From Typha latifolia (lineage: Eukaryota; Streptophyta; Magnoliopsida; Poales; Typhaceae), in NCBI GenBank assembly GCA_019914945.1, contig CM034104.1:7752501-7816500 (forward strand): 64,000 nt of DNA, read 5' to 3'. Shown piece by piece: positions 35,990 through 48,515 of this stretch; position 1 is the first letter of the stretch; each line of letters opens with the position of its first letter. The notes beneath the pieces were generated by a model that worked only from the letters and a program-made list of their open reading frames with translations, did no database searches and was not told the origin of the DNA. Made by a program: the position numbers and the translations under genes.

Positions 35990-36480
35990 AAGCTGCTACT
36001 GTTGGAACTTTGCTTTTACATATGCAGATATTTAAGTGAACAAGAGGCTTGTTAACTTGTTTTTAAGTTTGAATGGATACTGCGGACTTGTGGTTTGGCA
36101 AATTGTTATCTGGATGCTGTCCCGTGGGTTTAGCTTGGTTATATTGCTAGTTCAGCTTTCGTTGCATGTCCATATGTTCTGGCCATATGTTTGTTGTTTC
36201 ATAATAACGCAACTTACATGAAAGTTTATGGTACCTTCGCATGCAATAACTTAATAGGGTCAAACATGAGTTGTACTAGGAGCCGTTTCCAGGTATAGGA
36301 TGCTTTAGTACAAAGGGCTCCAAGGCTCTGATGAATTGATGTTATTTCAAGGCTTTGAGTTGCATAATCAGCAATTCTAGAGTATTCATTTGACATATTC
36401 AGAATCTGCACTGAAGGTTTGTTGCTAATAGATATTCCTAGAATTCTGCCAATAAAGCTTGTGTCCAATTTGTGTTTAAC
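35990..36480 (+). other. 3' UTR and end region of RS2Z
   Basis: T-rich non-coding DNA after the stop. Candidate poly(A) signals are AATAAC near 36245 and AATAAA at 36451-36456. The true transcript end cannot be fixed from sequence alone. Confidence 0.4.
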
Positions 36481-36549
36481 ACGTTAGGGTTGTATCGTAT
36501 CAATATATTTAAGTACAACACACCCTAATAAATGGTATTCGGGTTTTGA

Positions 36550-36970
36550 ATGCAAGGATTGAACGAATTTTTTTGAAGAAAATAAAACTGGATTAAAATT
36601 TACCAAAAAAATCCTACACCGTTATAAAGGTGAGCGTTAAAGTTTGGGGGAAAATAAGGTTTTGAAATAGTACGCTCAACACATTGCAGTTCATTGCTAA
36701 ATCAGCTCGTTGAGGAATGAATCGCATTTTTCCGAGGAAAATAAAGCTAACTGAAAATTTATCGATAAAGTTTGGGAGAAAAATAAAATCTTAAAGTAGT
36801 GCACGAACCCATAGCATTTACCAAAACTTTTTTGAAGAAAATTAAAAGGCTTGAAATTTACCAGAATGATCTCACAACTTGAGTGGTAAATTTTAGGTGA
36901 AAAATATGGTCTCAAAATAGCACTCGGTGAGGAATGAACGAACTTTTTCGAGGGAAATAAAATTGTCTCA
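36550..36970 (+). repeat. Degenerate tandem repeat downstream of RS2Z
   Basis: Three to four worn units of about 110-150 bp, recognised by recurring GGAATGAACGAAYTTTTT-GAGG-AAATAAAA, GAAAATTTACC and AAATAGYRC blocks (unit starts near 36558, 36712, 36825 and 36930). No function known. Confidence 0.6.
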
Positions 36971-37306
36971 AAATTAATTATAATATGTACAAAATTAAAT
37001 AGTATGCAAAATATTAACTTAATTACACAAAATATATATGTATGTATATGTATATGAAGATAAAATCTATACTTTGGGTCATTTACACAAATAAATCTTA
37101 AATTTTGGTAAGAATAAGATTGGACTCTTGTGCGCACCTTCAATATAAATTGTGCACTCTTATATAAAAATACGTGCATATCTATTGTAGAAAAAGAATA
37201 TACTTAGTTTTCAAAAGTCTAATTTTATTATTACAAAAACTTAAGGGCTTTTTGGTGCCAATGCTCCTATACATTAAATATTTTTTTGGTTACAAAATAT
37301 TCACAG
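36971..37306. other. AT-rich spacer
   Basis: No gene seen. Contains a short TATGTATG run (37037-37053). Confidence 0.4.
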
Positions 37307-37707
37307 AGTAACAACCTATCTTAAAAAGAAAAATTTAATTGGTGCATGGCATGACGTGGCCAGCCATAGCGTGGCCAACAACGTGCCATGCAGCTATGGG
37401 CAGGCTGAGGGCGCCACGCGCCCCCAACTGCCGGCCCAACCAACCTGGCCGGGCCAGCTGGCATGGTGGGCCCCTGTGCCGCCGCAGCCGCCACCATTCC
37501 CCTCCTCCTCACCGCCTCTCTTTCCTTTTTTCTTCTCTCCACTCTCTCTATTTTGATCTCTCTCTCTCACTCTCCTCTTTCCCTCAAACTCTTTCTTTCT
37601 CTCCCTCTCTCTCTCACTGCTATCACCGTCGACCCGTTGCCGCTGCCGCCGTGCTACCGCTAGTGAGCCTCCTCTTTCCTACTCTTCTTTCTTCTTCTCT
37701 CTCTCTC

Positions 37708-37755
<48 letters not shown>

Positions 37756-38051
37756 TTTCTCTCACTTAAGCTCGGACTGGTCAGAAGAGCTGAGCCACCA
37801 GCGAGAGGCTGGCCGCTGGCTGGCCAGCAGCGGCCGAGCCCCTCCTCGCTGGCCCGGCACCCCTGCTTCCCTTCTTCTTCTCTTCTGTTCTTCTTCTTCT
37901 TCTTCCTTCTTCCTTTCTTCTTCTTCTTCTTCTTCTTCTTCTTCTTCTTCTTCTTCTTTTTCCTCCTCAGCTTCTTCTCCCCTTCTTTCTGCAACATTGT
38001 TGGGCTCGGCCAGCACTATAGCAAGCCTCTACTACCAGCACTAGCGGCAGC
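37307..38051 (+). mobile_element. Family X fragment, AT-rich end and core (copy X5)
   Basis: Starts GTAACAACCTATCTTAAAAAG (worn AT-rich tip), then hairpin remnant (37345-37395), GC-rich segment, CT tract (about 37696-37751), GC-rich core (about 37790-37860) and TTC tract (37917-37960). It is cut at 38051 by a GC-rich tip in the other orientation. This mirrors the X1/Y1 junction, but the break is at a different point in the element. Confidence 0.78.
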
Positions 38052-38684
38052 TGTAACGCCCCCACCCGGCACGAGCACGTGCACGCCCATGCGCCCACAC
38101 AGCACACGCGGCTCACGCAACAGGTTGGGCAGGGCTCGTCACACATAGGTACACTCCTGTGCACATATAATCTAACACCAAATAAATCATACTATCAACC
38201 AAATAAACCTGTTAATATATGAATATGCAAGTCCACAAAATATACACTAGATCACTACATATTTTGGCAGGACCCACACAAGCCACAACAAACTATCAAG
38301 ATATAACCAAACAACTGAGATACGAGTACACTATAATCTGACATGCGTTATACAAATCATTGTCTATATAATGAAGTACAAACATCAAATAATGGTACAA
38401 CTCAATATCTGGTTAAATTATCTTCTATACTATCTCACGCCTATAGCTCACTTTATCTTTGCTCTAAAATATCTCCTTAGGATACATCAAGTCGCTATCA
38501 CGTATCATAATATCTAGGGGGTGGTTAGAAAAAAAAATAAAGAGAGAGTCATGAGCAAAAGGCTCATTGAATAGACCTTACTCCGAATCAGTGATGCTAA
38601 ACAGAATAAATCATGTACTAGATAATATGAATCAAAAAGCAATATGATGCCATGTATGAGCATGTATATATGTCTCCTCAATGA
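38052..38684 (-). mobile_element. Family X fragment, GC-rich end (copy Y2)
   Basis: Begins TGTAACGCCCCCACCCGGC at 38052 and matches the copies at 12113 and 48516 for about 630 bp, up to ...TATATGTCTCCTCAATGA. There it breaks off and LINE sequence begins. The rest of the element was not found on the far side of the LINE. Confidence 0.78.
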
Positions 38685-41600
38685 TTGATTTCAAAGGCTA
38701 CTTTGATTGACATGGGCTATAAAGAGAATCCTTACACCTAGTGTAATACAGGCATGGCGATTCTTGAACCCTGGTTATACTTGATAGATGCTTTATTAAC
38801 AATGCTTTTCTACATACTTTTTTGCGTTTAGATATTTCCTACCTTCCTCGGATTGCTGATCATGAACCTTTAATTGCAAATATTGGGAGCAATAATGTCT
38901 ACTTTAAACCAATATTTAGATTTAAATGGTTTTGGTTTAAATATCCTGATGTTAAAAATATTATTGAGGATGCGTGGGCCAAAGGTTCACATCTATCTGT
39001 CTCTTCTCCTCCCTTTGTTCTCAATCACAATCTTTCACTGATTGGATATGAATTAATTAATTAGAATCGGAATTGTTTAGGTCGCTTGGAAGTGAAGTTA
39101 GCTAGAGTTAAAAATGATATTACTACCCTTGAGTCTAGAGAACTAAACAACACTCTCTCCACTGCATATAGCACTAGACTTGCTTATTAAATTGTCCCTA
39201 TGTGGCTCTGCTAAGACAAATTAGTTTGAAATGGCATAGCAAGTCTAGGGCTGCCTGAATTAAGGAAAAGGGATGAAAACTCTCGATTTTTTATATTACT
39301 ATTAATATTCGTAGGCGAGAAAACCTAATCATGAGTATTTACAATGATAGAGGAGAAAATGTTTCCAGTCATAAGGAGGTGCCAGATGAATTTTTAAATT
39401 TCTATAATAAGCTGTGGTGCAAGGATGTTGAAGGGAATCCTTCAGTTCACTGGCTAATAGTTCATGTTATAGGTTGTCGTAGTGATAATGACTTCACCAA
39501 GGATATAACTGAAATTGAGGTGAGAGAGGCTTTAAAGTCGATGCTTAGTAGGAAGGCCCCTAAGCTCGATGGCTGTCATGCTGAGTTCTATAAGAACTAT
39601 TGGGATACTGTTGGACCCACTTTGGTGGAAGCCATGGTCCATTTTCAGAAAATCAATCATATTCCTTGGACCTAGGGGCAAATGTATAATGCCTTTATTC
39701 CCAAAAATGACCATCCTATTAAGGTTGCCGACTTTAGGCCTATATCTCTGTGTAGTGTTAATTATAGATTGTTGGCACAAATTCTTGCATATAGAATCAA
39801 GCCACAACTAAAATCCTTGGTGGGTCCTAAGAAAATAGTTTTTGTAGCCGATCATCATATTCATGACAATATTGCCATAGCCTAGGAAATTGCACATTCT
39901 ATTAATTTCCTAGGAGTGATGGTAGATTTATCATGATAAAAGTGGATTTAGAGAAAACCTATTACCGTATCAAGTGGGAGGCGATCACTAGGACCATGAT
40001 CAAAATGGGTTTTCCTACTAAGTTTGTTAAGTGGATTGAAAACTGTTTTGTTTCTCCTACATTCTCCCTTTTGATTAATAGTAGTGTGTCGAAGCAGTTT
40101 GGGGGGAAGAGAGGCATCCGCAAAGGAGACCCCTCTCCCCATACCTATTTATTCTGGTTTCTGAAATTTTCATGGCCCTTATGAAGGATGTTGTTCTTAA
40201 CAATGAACTGACCCCTTTTCGTATTGGTGATCGTTTTGTTATTACTCATCTTGTATATGTTGATGACTTGCTTATTGTGATGGATGCTTCTATATGTTCT
40301 TGTTCTTCTCTGATGAAAATCTTTAAGGTCGATAAAAGCATCACTAATCTTAGAATCAATAGGAACAAATCTGAGATTTCTTTTGCAAAAATTCTCCTAT
40401 TGATTTGAAAGAGGGCATCCTGGGCATTCTAAATATGACAGAGGGGTCCTTTCCTTTCAAATACTTGGGAGTGAAAATTTCACCTAAGTGTCTATTAATT
40501 AAAGACCATGAGCAATTTCTGGCTAGAGTTGAAACCAAGTTAGCGGGTCGGAAACAAGCCGAGTAATGCTCATTAACTCGGTTCTCAACTCCATGCCTAT
40601 CCACTTATATCCTCTACCTACACCCCGATTGCAATTGTGGATTGCATCACTGAGCTAACTCGTAATTTTCTTTGGGGGAATGGCAAGCAGAATGGTGGCC
40701 TCCACCTTGTGGAATGGGACAAAACTACCCTCTCACGCAAGGAAGGAGGCCTTGCTGTTAGAAATTTACATAGCATCAAATTGTCCCTTGTGGCTAAAAA
40801 GGTCCTTACTGTTTTAAATCAGCATCCTAAGTAGTGGGTCAACCTCATTAGAGCCAAAATAGAGCCCTTCATCCCTGGAGGGATCTAGGCCTAAAAATAA
40901 CGCCTAGAGCTGGAGACTGATTTGGAATTTGACTGAGCACATTAAAATGGGTCTTTGCAAACTAATTAAGAATGCAAGGATACAAATCTTTGGCAAGACC
41001 CTTGGCTCACCTCTATGCCCATTAATTTTTGGCCTACCTACATTAATGTGGATGTTATGGGCTATTGTAAGCAAGTCTCGGATGTTATCACTACAAATGC
41101 TTGGAATGCGGACATGATCCTCATTCTTTTTGGGCCGACTCTCGCTGAAAGGGTGTTTTCCATTAATCTTCCGATGGGCAAGATGGTTGCTAGATGGGCC
41201 TAGTCTCCTCGTCCTCATGGCTTTGCTTTGGCCAAATCAGTTTACTTTTTCCTCAGACCAAACCCAAGGAACCTACTCTTATATGGCTAGACTGTAGGTA
41301 TTTGTGGGCTATGCATATCCCGCCCAAGATCAAGATGTTCCTATGAAAGATTTTTTTGGGGGGCAAATTACCTACTTTTGATTACCTCGCAAGCATTAAT
41401 ATTAGTCAACAAAAACTGTGCCCGAATTGTAAACTGGTGCTAGAAAATATTAAGCACATCTTTTATGAGGGTCAATTTGCCACATATTTCTGGAATTTTG
41501 CTAAGGAGGCTTTCGAGACTACCTTCACTAGACAGAACTGGGATACTGGCGAATGCTATTACGAGAGAGATGGGTTAGCGCCTAAGAGTAAATTGTTGCT

Positions 41601-42245
41601 CAGAGCGGTGCTAGCTATTTTGCATTGGCAGATATGGAAAAGAAGGCACGATTCTGTCTTCAAGAATATTTTGCTCCTAGCTCATAAGGTTTGGAACTCG
41701 ACCTTGAATTTAGCACTTGAATTCTCTAAAAATGAACCGCTAGACCACCATATACAAGTCTGCCACTTCATCCATTGGGACTCGGGCCTTCGAGATAAGT
41801 TAAGCTTAACACAAATGAGTCCTTCATTGGACCCCTTGAGCAGGCAGGTATAGGTTTTGTGGTCTGCCATCATAATGGGAAGTCAATCCTTACAGGTACT
41901 AAGAGCATAGTGGCATAATCAACTCTTGCTACAGAGGCCATAACTGTTCGATAAGGTCTTAAGGTGATAAAGAATCATCAACTCACCAATATCTAGGTCA
42001 AGACTGATTCAATAATCCTCAAAAACATACTCTACGAAATACATCAGCCACCATGGGTGCTGGAATCTATTGTGGGTGATACCTTTTTTCTTTTAAAAGC
42101 CTATCAAAATGTAAAAGTCACCCAATATGTTTAGAGAAGCCAATAGATGTGCGAATTGGCTCCCATGCCCTTGATTCGATTTTTTGCTCCGATCTCAACG
42201 ACACTTTTTGTAATTGAGGCACTTAATCTATAAAAAACCTTTTTT
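38685..42245 (+). mobile_element. L1-like LINE (non-LTR retrotransposon), 5'-truncated and decayed
   Basis: The first part gives the end of the apurinic-type endonuclease (YLPRIADHEPL near 38840-38870). Reverse transcriptase runs from about 39500: RKAPKLDGCHAEFYK, FRPISLCSVNYRLLA (39730-39775) and the catalytic YVDD at 40256-40267. A zinc-binding region follows (IPPKIKMFL, 41317-41343; CPNCKL...H near 41419-41460). A late RNase H end reads REANRCANWLP (about 42135-42167). Numerous stops and shifts are present. A short T- and A-rich tail is near 42225-42260. The 5' end is missing, as is usual for LINE copies. Confidence 0.85.
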
Positions 42246-42798
42246 CTTTTAAAAAAGAACTACACCATAGTAAATATCCAAAATTTCAAATTTTTAATTA
42301 TTTTACTACCATTTGTAATTATTTTATTATTAACTTTTATTTTTCTTCCCCTGAGTATTAGATAATTTGCATAACATATAGATCTAGATATTTGTCTTTC
42401 CGTAACATAGCATATTTTATTTGTGAGTGCATTTACTTCGTACATATTAGATCCAACTCCTATATTGTTCTACACTACAGAAATGAAATTAATCTGTCTT
42501 TTCCCCTTAAGTAGAAGGACCACATCAGCTTGATGTATTGCTTTTCATTTTAGCCATTATACCTCATAAGTTTACAATTTTCTATAATAGTAAGCTAAAC
42601 CTAGTGAATTACATAAATATTAGATACTAATTTAATAAACATATGAAATTCATTTGGCTTCAAAATCTGTCAATAAGTACAAAGAATTCAGCAAAACAGA
42701 TAAGATTTTACAAATATTATAACAAGAATTTGCGAACCTTGTATTCATGAATTTATTCAACTAATAAAAGCTCAGGACTCAGACAATAGTATGCTTAC
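42246..42798. other. AT-rich non-coding DNA
   Basis: Nothing recognised. On the minus strand it follows a good splice donor at 42793-42798, so part may be old intron of the orphan exon to its right. Confidence 0.35.
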
Positions 42799-43158
42799 CA
42801 AATTATCCTTTTTGTGAACAATGGCTTCTGCAACAACCATATCCGTGTATAACCAAGCATGTTTTGATATGAGTCGTGCAAGAGCTGTAAAATGATTATC
42901 AGTCCAGTTTATCGTAGGAGTCACACTGCAGAGAAGAGCAGCTAGTGACCACAGAATATCTACAGAGTTCAGAGAATAATTGCTGATATTCCCTATATCC
43001 CTGAACCAAGGAGGAAGATAATCTCTACCAAGCACAGAACTTTCCACATGACTTGAATTTTTATGACTACTTAAACAACTTAATTCATAACAAGCTGAAA
43101 TAGAAATTGACTCGACCAAAATAAAATTGACTAACTCAACTGAATGGGAAATCGACAA
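42799..43158 (-). pseudogene. Orphan exon-like open stretch, product unknown
   Basis: About 120 codons open on the minus strand, ending at a plausible splice donor (...AATTTG|GTAAGC, intron starting at 42798). Composition is protein-like: YLPPWFRDIGN, VDILWSLAALLC, WTDNHFTALARLISKHA, VVAEAIVHKKDNL, suggesting a helical repeat or armadillo-type protein, but I do not recognise the family. It lies directly beyond the point where the CAMTA copy breaks off, with a 23-bp local duplication (GAAATTGACAAACTAAGAATGTG, split across 43148-43205) at the junction. Either a captured exon or part of a rearranged neighbour gene. Confidence 0.45.
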
Positions 43159-43217
43159 ACTAAGAATGTGTTATGAAAGGGAAATTGACAAACTAAGAAT
43201 GTGAAATAGAAATTGAC

Positions 43218-45066
43218 TCCCCCAGTGAAGTGCAGTCCACCCATTTGCATCACGAAAATGTATACCAATGCCAGCATTGATGATTGAATTTAGGGCCCAG
43301 TCATATCCCAGACTTGCTCTTGCTTTGATGGAAAACCACCTTACCTTATTCCGGTGATATTTTTATGATAGCCAATGCAACAATTTATCTTTTAATAGTT
43401 CATCCATAATCCAATCAATGGCACCTAATTGATTCCGACAGCCAATGTTGAGTACATCAATCAATTGTTGCCAATGATAATCAGTGGCCTTTAATATTCT
43501 AGAACAGTCAACTTGATGGTCAACACCATCTTTATGAGCAGTTTAATCATCATTTGGACATATAAGCAACCGTACAAAATTGACAAGCAATAACAATTCT
43601 TCAGCATCTTTCACAACATTCTCAGAAGGTGAAGTACTGCCAAATATAGTGGTAGTTAGATTTGAACGGAATTCAAACTCTCTTATTTCATTGTCGGACT
43701 CCCTAATTGCAGATGTGAGGGCAAAACGTGTCCCTTCCCACAGTGTTGAGGAGTTTGGCAATAGAGAACACCTTGCTGGACAATTTCAAGAGGAACCTCG
43801 ACATCACCAAACATTACTGCCCAAGGACTGTCTGAAGGATTGGAAAGAAACTCTCCAGTAATTATTTCCTTGGTACTTTCAGAGGGAAATGCCCATGGGG
43901 GATTTCACAAATGCTAAACCGTTGTTTCTACGCCAAGGTTAGACTAGACTCTATTCCAAGAGAAGTATTAAGGTGATTTTGATCGAGTACCAAGCCTGAC
44001 ATGTCAGAAGGGTGTGTACTGGACATAGTCTCCACCCAATTAGTGCTTTAATATTTCTTAAGCAACAAATCATCAGCTTGGACTTGACAAGTATTTGCTG
44101 CAAAGACACAGTGCTTTTCACTTCCTTCAGCAGAAGAGTTGTGGATGGTGACTCCATGAAATTGTCAGAACCTAACAAAAAATTTATAGTTGTAGACTGT
44201 TGGATACGCAAATCACTATCATCAAGCTAATGACCATTAGACCTATTTTCTAACTTTTGCCAGAGCAGGATATCTGACTGTCCAATTGGACTAGAAGGTA
44301 TTTTATCCCTTTCTAAGGAAATTGCACTTTAATTTTTGTATCCTTAGAAGGAAGCCCCAATGCTAGATCATTTGTTCTGTAATGGGAAGAATCAGTAACA
44401 CTGCCATTTAAGTTCAATAATTCAGAGATTTTCCCACTGGCATTAGTATCTGCTGAAGTTTATCATAATTCCAGCATATCTTTCCAAGATGGTGATTCGT
44501 TCATTTTAAAACTATGACATCCAAGGATTGGCTACCAACATAACTGTGTTTTCCAACCTCTGAAATTTGAACACTCCTGTTGAATTCCACCCCATTGGGA
44601 GGTCTGGATTCTCTGGTATCAAAATCAAGTCCCAGACTGTAGTTCCCAAATCAGACTTTATTTCTTTAAAGTAAAGGTAATCATTATCATCACTCAAACT
44701 TGACTGCTTTACAAGCTTTCTTACTGCTTGATTGACTTCTGGCTGTGAAGAGTGATCACGTTTGCCTGATCTATCTGTTGTATTGTTGTTGTCTGATTCA
44801 AAGTTTTCTATAACAAAGTTCAAAATATCTTCTTCCACTGAACTACACGAGCTCTAGTACAGTTCATATACCTCACTCTTTCTTGGACTGACGCTTGGGG
44901 ATTGGCTATTAACAATGCTGCTGCTCATTTGGTGTATTGCTGAGTTAGATTCAGTCGGTGAGTTTGAGGCTGACCCCTGAATAAATCTTTCCTCAGCCAC
45001 CTCTCTATAATGAACAAGTATGATGTGTTCATAAGCCTTATCCAAGATTTAATATCTTCTCCCTTG
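43218..45066 (-). pseudogene. CAMTA: CAMTA (calmodulin-binding transcription activator) pseudogene, partial
   Basis: Minus-strand remnant of a CAMTA transcription factor, which in plants binds CGCG-type promoter sites and calmodulin. Reading leftwards from 45066: end of the CG-1 DNA-binding domain (YEHIILVHYREV at about 44995-45033), acidic spacer (SSVEEDILNFVIENFESD; PEVNQAVRKL), SPIGQSDILLWQKLENRS near 44240-44290, remains of the TIG/IPT domain (about 43650-43830; CSEIREFEFR-like end near 43675-43700), DYHWQQLIDVLNIGC and AIDWIMDELLKDKL (about 43390-43480), then the first ankyrin repeat, RDANGWTALHW, at 43221-43253. It stops there; later ankyrin and IQ regions are missing, as is most of CG-1. 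Stops at 44854-44856 and elsewhere, plus frameshifts, preclude function. No obvious intron interrupts it, but most may be one large exon. Confidence 0.8.
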
Positions 45067-45840
45067 AAAGTATGTAATCACTAAAAATAGTCAAACTTGG
45101 ACTCAAACCAGATTTAGATTTAGCCACTTAGGCTAATTAATCAATACTAACCAACTCAACCCAGCTCTCATCCACTCAAGTCATGTGTAAGTTAAATTAA
45201 GATCCACTATTCACTTTCTTCCTCACCTAAATTGGAATGAGTTTGGATGGAAAGAAAAAATTTTCCTTCCTCTTCCACGTAGCTATTTCAACCAACAAGC
45301 AAATCTCCATCTGGCTATAGATTTTCAGCATCCTCTTCCATGTAGCTATTTCCTTCCTCTTCCACCTAGCTATTTCAACAAGCAAATCTCTATCAAGCTA
45401 CATATTTTTAGCAAGCAAATCTCCATCAAGCTGCAGATTTTCAGTAAGGACTATTTATCTAATGCAACATATTTCTAATTCCAATTCCGTAACAAATTCT
45501 AGTAGTGACTGCAGCAGCAAACAGATTTGAAATTCCTATTTGAGCAGAAATTTTCAGTTGAACAAATTATCCACCTAATTCACCAGATGTCGAACTTGAT
45601 TAACCAATATCTTTTCTATTAGATTTTGTATAAGAAGTTTATAAATTGAGGGGTTGAGAGCTCCCAGGCTTATGAAATAGGTAATGGTACTTTTGTAAAT
45701 TTCTAGACAGTCCGCTAGATGATTGGGAGGTCAACAAGTTATTTATTTTCCCTCCCTGCCTTATGAAATTTTCCTCTCATATAGAGAGCTTTCAGTTTCT
45801 GAAGTCTTAAGTTCCATTTCTCTATTCTAGTCTAGATGAA
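45067..45840. other. Non-coding flank of the CAMTA copy with short tandem repeats
   Basis: At about 45262-45450 two word sets alternate: CCTCTTCCACNTAGCTATTTC (three to four times) and AACAAGCAAATCTCCATCAAGCT (three times). They form a worn minisatellite of roughly 65-75 bp period. Nothing coding. Confidence 0.5.
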
Positions 45841-46190
45841 TCCCTTTTAACGCTCTAGTGAAATTCAACATACTTTCAAATTCACCAAGTCACTATGCCC
45901 TTTCTAATGGGAAAGATGGTCTTTATTGGCAATTCTCTTCAACTGGACTACTCTCTACCAAATTAGCTTTCACTTATCTAAATTTGTGTTGCATTCTCTC
46001 CCCTTATGCTCGGATCTCTTGGAAGCTTAATATTCCCTCTAAACCTTGAATTTTCCTCCAGTTTGTTATCATAAATCAGCTTCTATCAATTTTAATTCGC
46101 ATTCTCTGAAGGATTACTAGGACCTCTTAATTGCAGTCATTTAGTGGGCTCTTTATTTTCCTCTTTTTCTACTAGAAAACATAACAAACA
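45841..46190 (+). pseudogene. Second LINE fragment (RT zinc-binding region)
   Basis: Readable pieces WQFSSTGLLSTKLAFTYLN and SPYARISWKLNIPSKP match the zinc-binding region that follows reverse transcriptase in plant L1-like LINEs (compare IPPKIKMFL at 41317). Broken by stops right after 46047. No RT domain remains nearby. Confidence 0.55.
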
Positions 46191-48515
46191 GACCTTCCAT
46201 TCGGATTCTTATACACCTCTCAGTTTCATCTTGCAACTTAAAGCCAATTGTACTCAAAATCATATAAAAAAAAGGTCGTAGCTCCTCCAAATTTTATTTT
46301 AAATTTTGTCTCAATTTCTTCTGGTAAAATGCTCAATTCTTTAACGTTTTCTAAACATAAATTATTAAATAGTTGGACGTTTTATTTGGCATTTTCATTT
46401 AAAGATAAAACAGGGCTACAACTCCATAAATCTATTTTGATATTAAGTTTAAAGTGTAATCTATTGGGTAAATAAAATATAAAAGAGGGCTAGTTTGGTA
46501 AAAAACTATCATACTTGATCTTTAGGAATACATAAACATATCTTAGACAAATTCACAAAATCATTGTACATGAACTAAAACTATTAAGATTAATCTCCCG
46601 AATTGATAATGCTATTATGATCTGCTAATAAATTAACTGACACTAACTGATTCATATAGATCAGAAGACATCCAAAAATATAGATAAAAACTTTCTCGCA
46701 ACCTTAACTTTGCAATTTGTTAAAAGATCAAATTTCCACAAACTATAATAGAACCAATCATAAAATTATTATCTCCCAATCATGTATCTTTATCTTAAGA
46801 CTTAAATGTAAACCTGTAAGTCTTTACAATTATTAAGATCAATCTCATTATTCTAAAAGGCTCGCTCAATAACCTCCAGTAATAATCGAACATGTAAGAC
46901 AATAGTTAAACAAATGCTAATATAATCACTTTTCTATACATTATTATCTGTTTATCATCTAGTAGGTAATTTGCTGTATATGAAATATCATAGTCCTCTA
47001 TATTCCTTTCATTGCTGTCCTATAAAAAAATTAGTTCAACTTCCAAATCATCTATCAGTCATAATAAATAATCATATCTATAGGCTCTATGAATAACTCT
47101 ATCAAGTTATCTCTCCAATTAGTATCATCAAAACAACTAACATGTCAAAACACATAATATCTCAATTTAACATCTATACTAACATATCTCATTCCTAATT
47201 AAATCACTTAAACCTTATATTTCTTCAATAGTCCAAACTTGATATTTTATCACATCTTCTATAATTCTATATAAAGTCCACCACTTATACTGAACAATTT
47301 AATCTTATAGCATCATCAAAAATCATTCTATAACAACATTAATATCAGCTAATAATCATGAAAAATAAGTCTGTATATTTGTAATTAAAATTCATCACCC
47401 AACATACACGATCTTCAGGCTATAATATTCTTATCTTGTAAATCAATGTTCAAAACTAAACTAATAACCATAATATATTTTCACTGTCATACATGATATA
47501 TCCTGAGACTATCAACTTTAACAACTACCATCACCCTATATAATTCATTTCATTATCATTCTTTCTATCTAATCAAATTCACACAATCAGCAACTTCTAA
47601 ACTAAACCTACTATCATGTCATCCAGAAAGATATATATTATGTCTCAACTACTAACATTACTCTCAATCCAATAATTGTATCCATGTCATATTTCCTATA
47701 CCCATTACCTTAGTTGGTAATCAACTCAAAGATTTAAACGAGATGATAATCCTCTAACAATATTGTTAGACACACATATCCCTACTAAATCACCCAGTAT
47801 CGATATAATCAAAATTTTATACTTACTAACACAAGTATCTTGCAAACATAATTTATCATACCACTCATCCCAAAAATTATTTTCCATATACAATCTACAA
47901 TCATCTATATCACGTCACCTAAATTTTTTTTTAACTATAAAAAATCATCGTGTCTTACTCATCCATCCACAATCCATAATTATAACTCATAAAAATCAGA
48001 ATAGTCTCTCTGTATATATATCTTTTTGCATTAATCTCCTAATCTCAAATGTATCCATAATAGATCAAAAATCCAAAAATATACTATATCTGCTCAAAAT
48101 AACATCAAATCTACTGATAATAATCATTCTGCACAAAATACCTATCTCCACATGTTTACAAATTTCTACACTTTATCACAACATATGAACATGTTGACAT
48201 CTCCAATATTATGCTCCACTAACTATAACACCTCAATCTCAATAACATAAATTCATGATTTAGTACTATCTCTTCCTATTCATTAGTCGCTTAGATAAAT
48301 TCTCAATATACCAATATCACAAATTATTTCTATCAATATCGTCAAGTATTAAAACTTAATAATCTCAACATCACAACCTAGATTTCTATCTCAACCAATT
48401 AATTATCAAACTCATCGAGGTTGACTACTAGGGTAACCCTAACATAAACCGACAACTATTATATTTGATGGTTTGCCAGATCATCCTTCAACCTAAGCTC
48501 ATAAACCACCTAAAT
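46191..48515. other. G-poor, AT-rich tract without recognised genes
   Basis: About 2.3 kb very poor in G on the + strand (runs of A, T and C only, for example around 47230-47330 and 47880-48000). The open frames here are compositional. The asymmetry resembles the AT-rich body of family X read in the minus orientation, but I found no clear alignment with it. Confidence 0.45.

Noticed and set aside
47763..48188. 141-codon frame in the G-poor tract
   Set aside because: Ile/Ser/Leu-biased from composition only; no motif.
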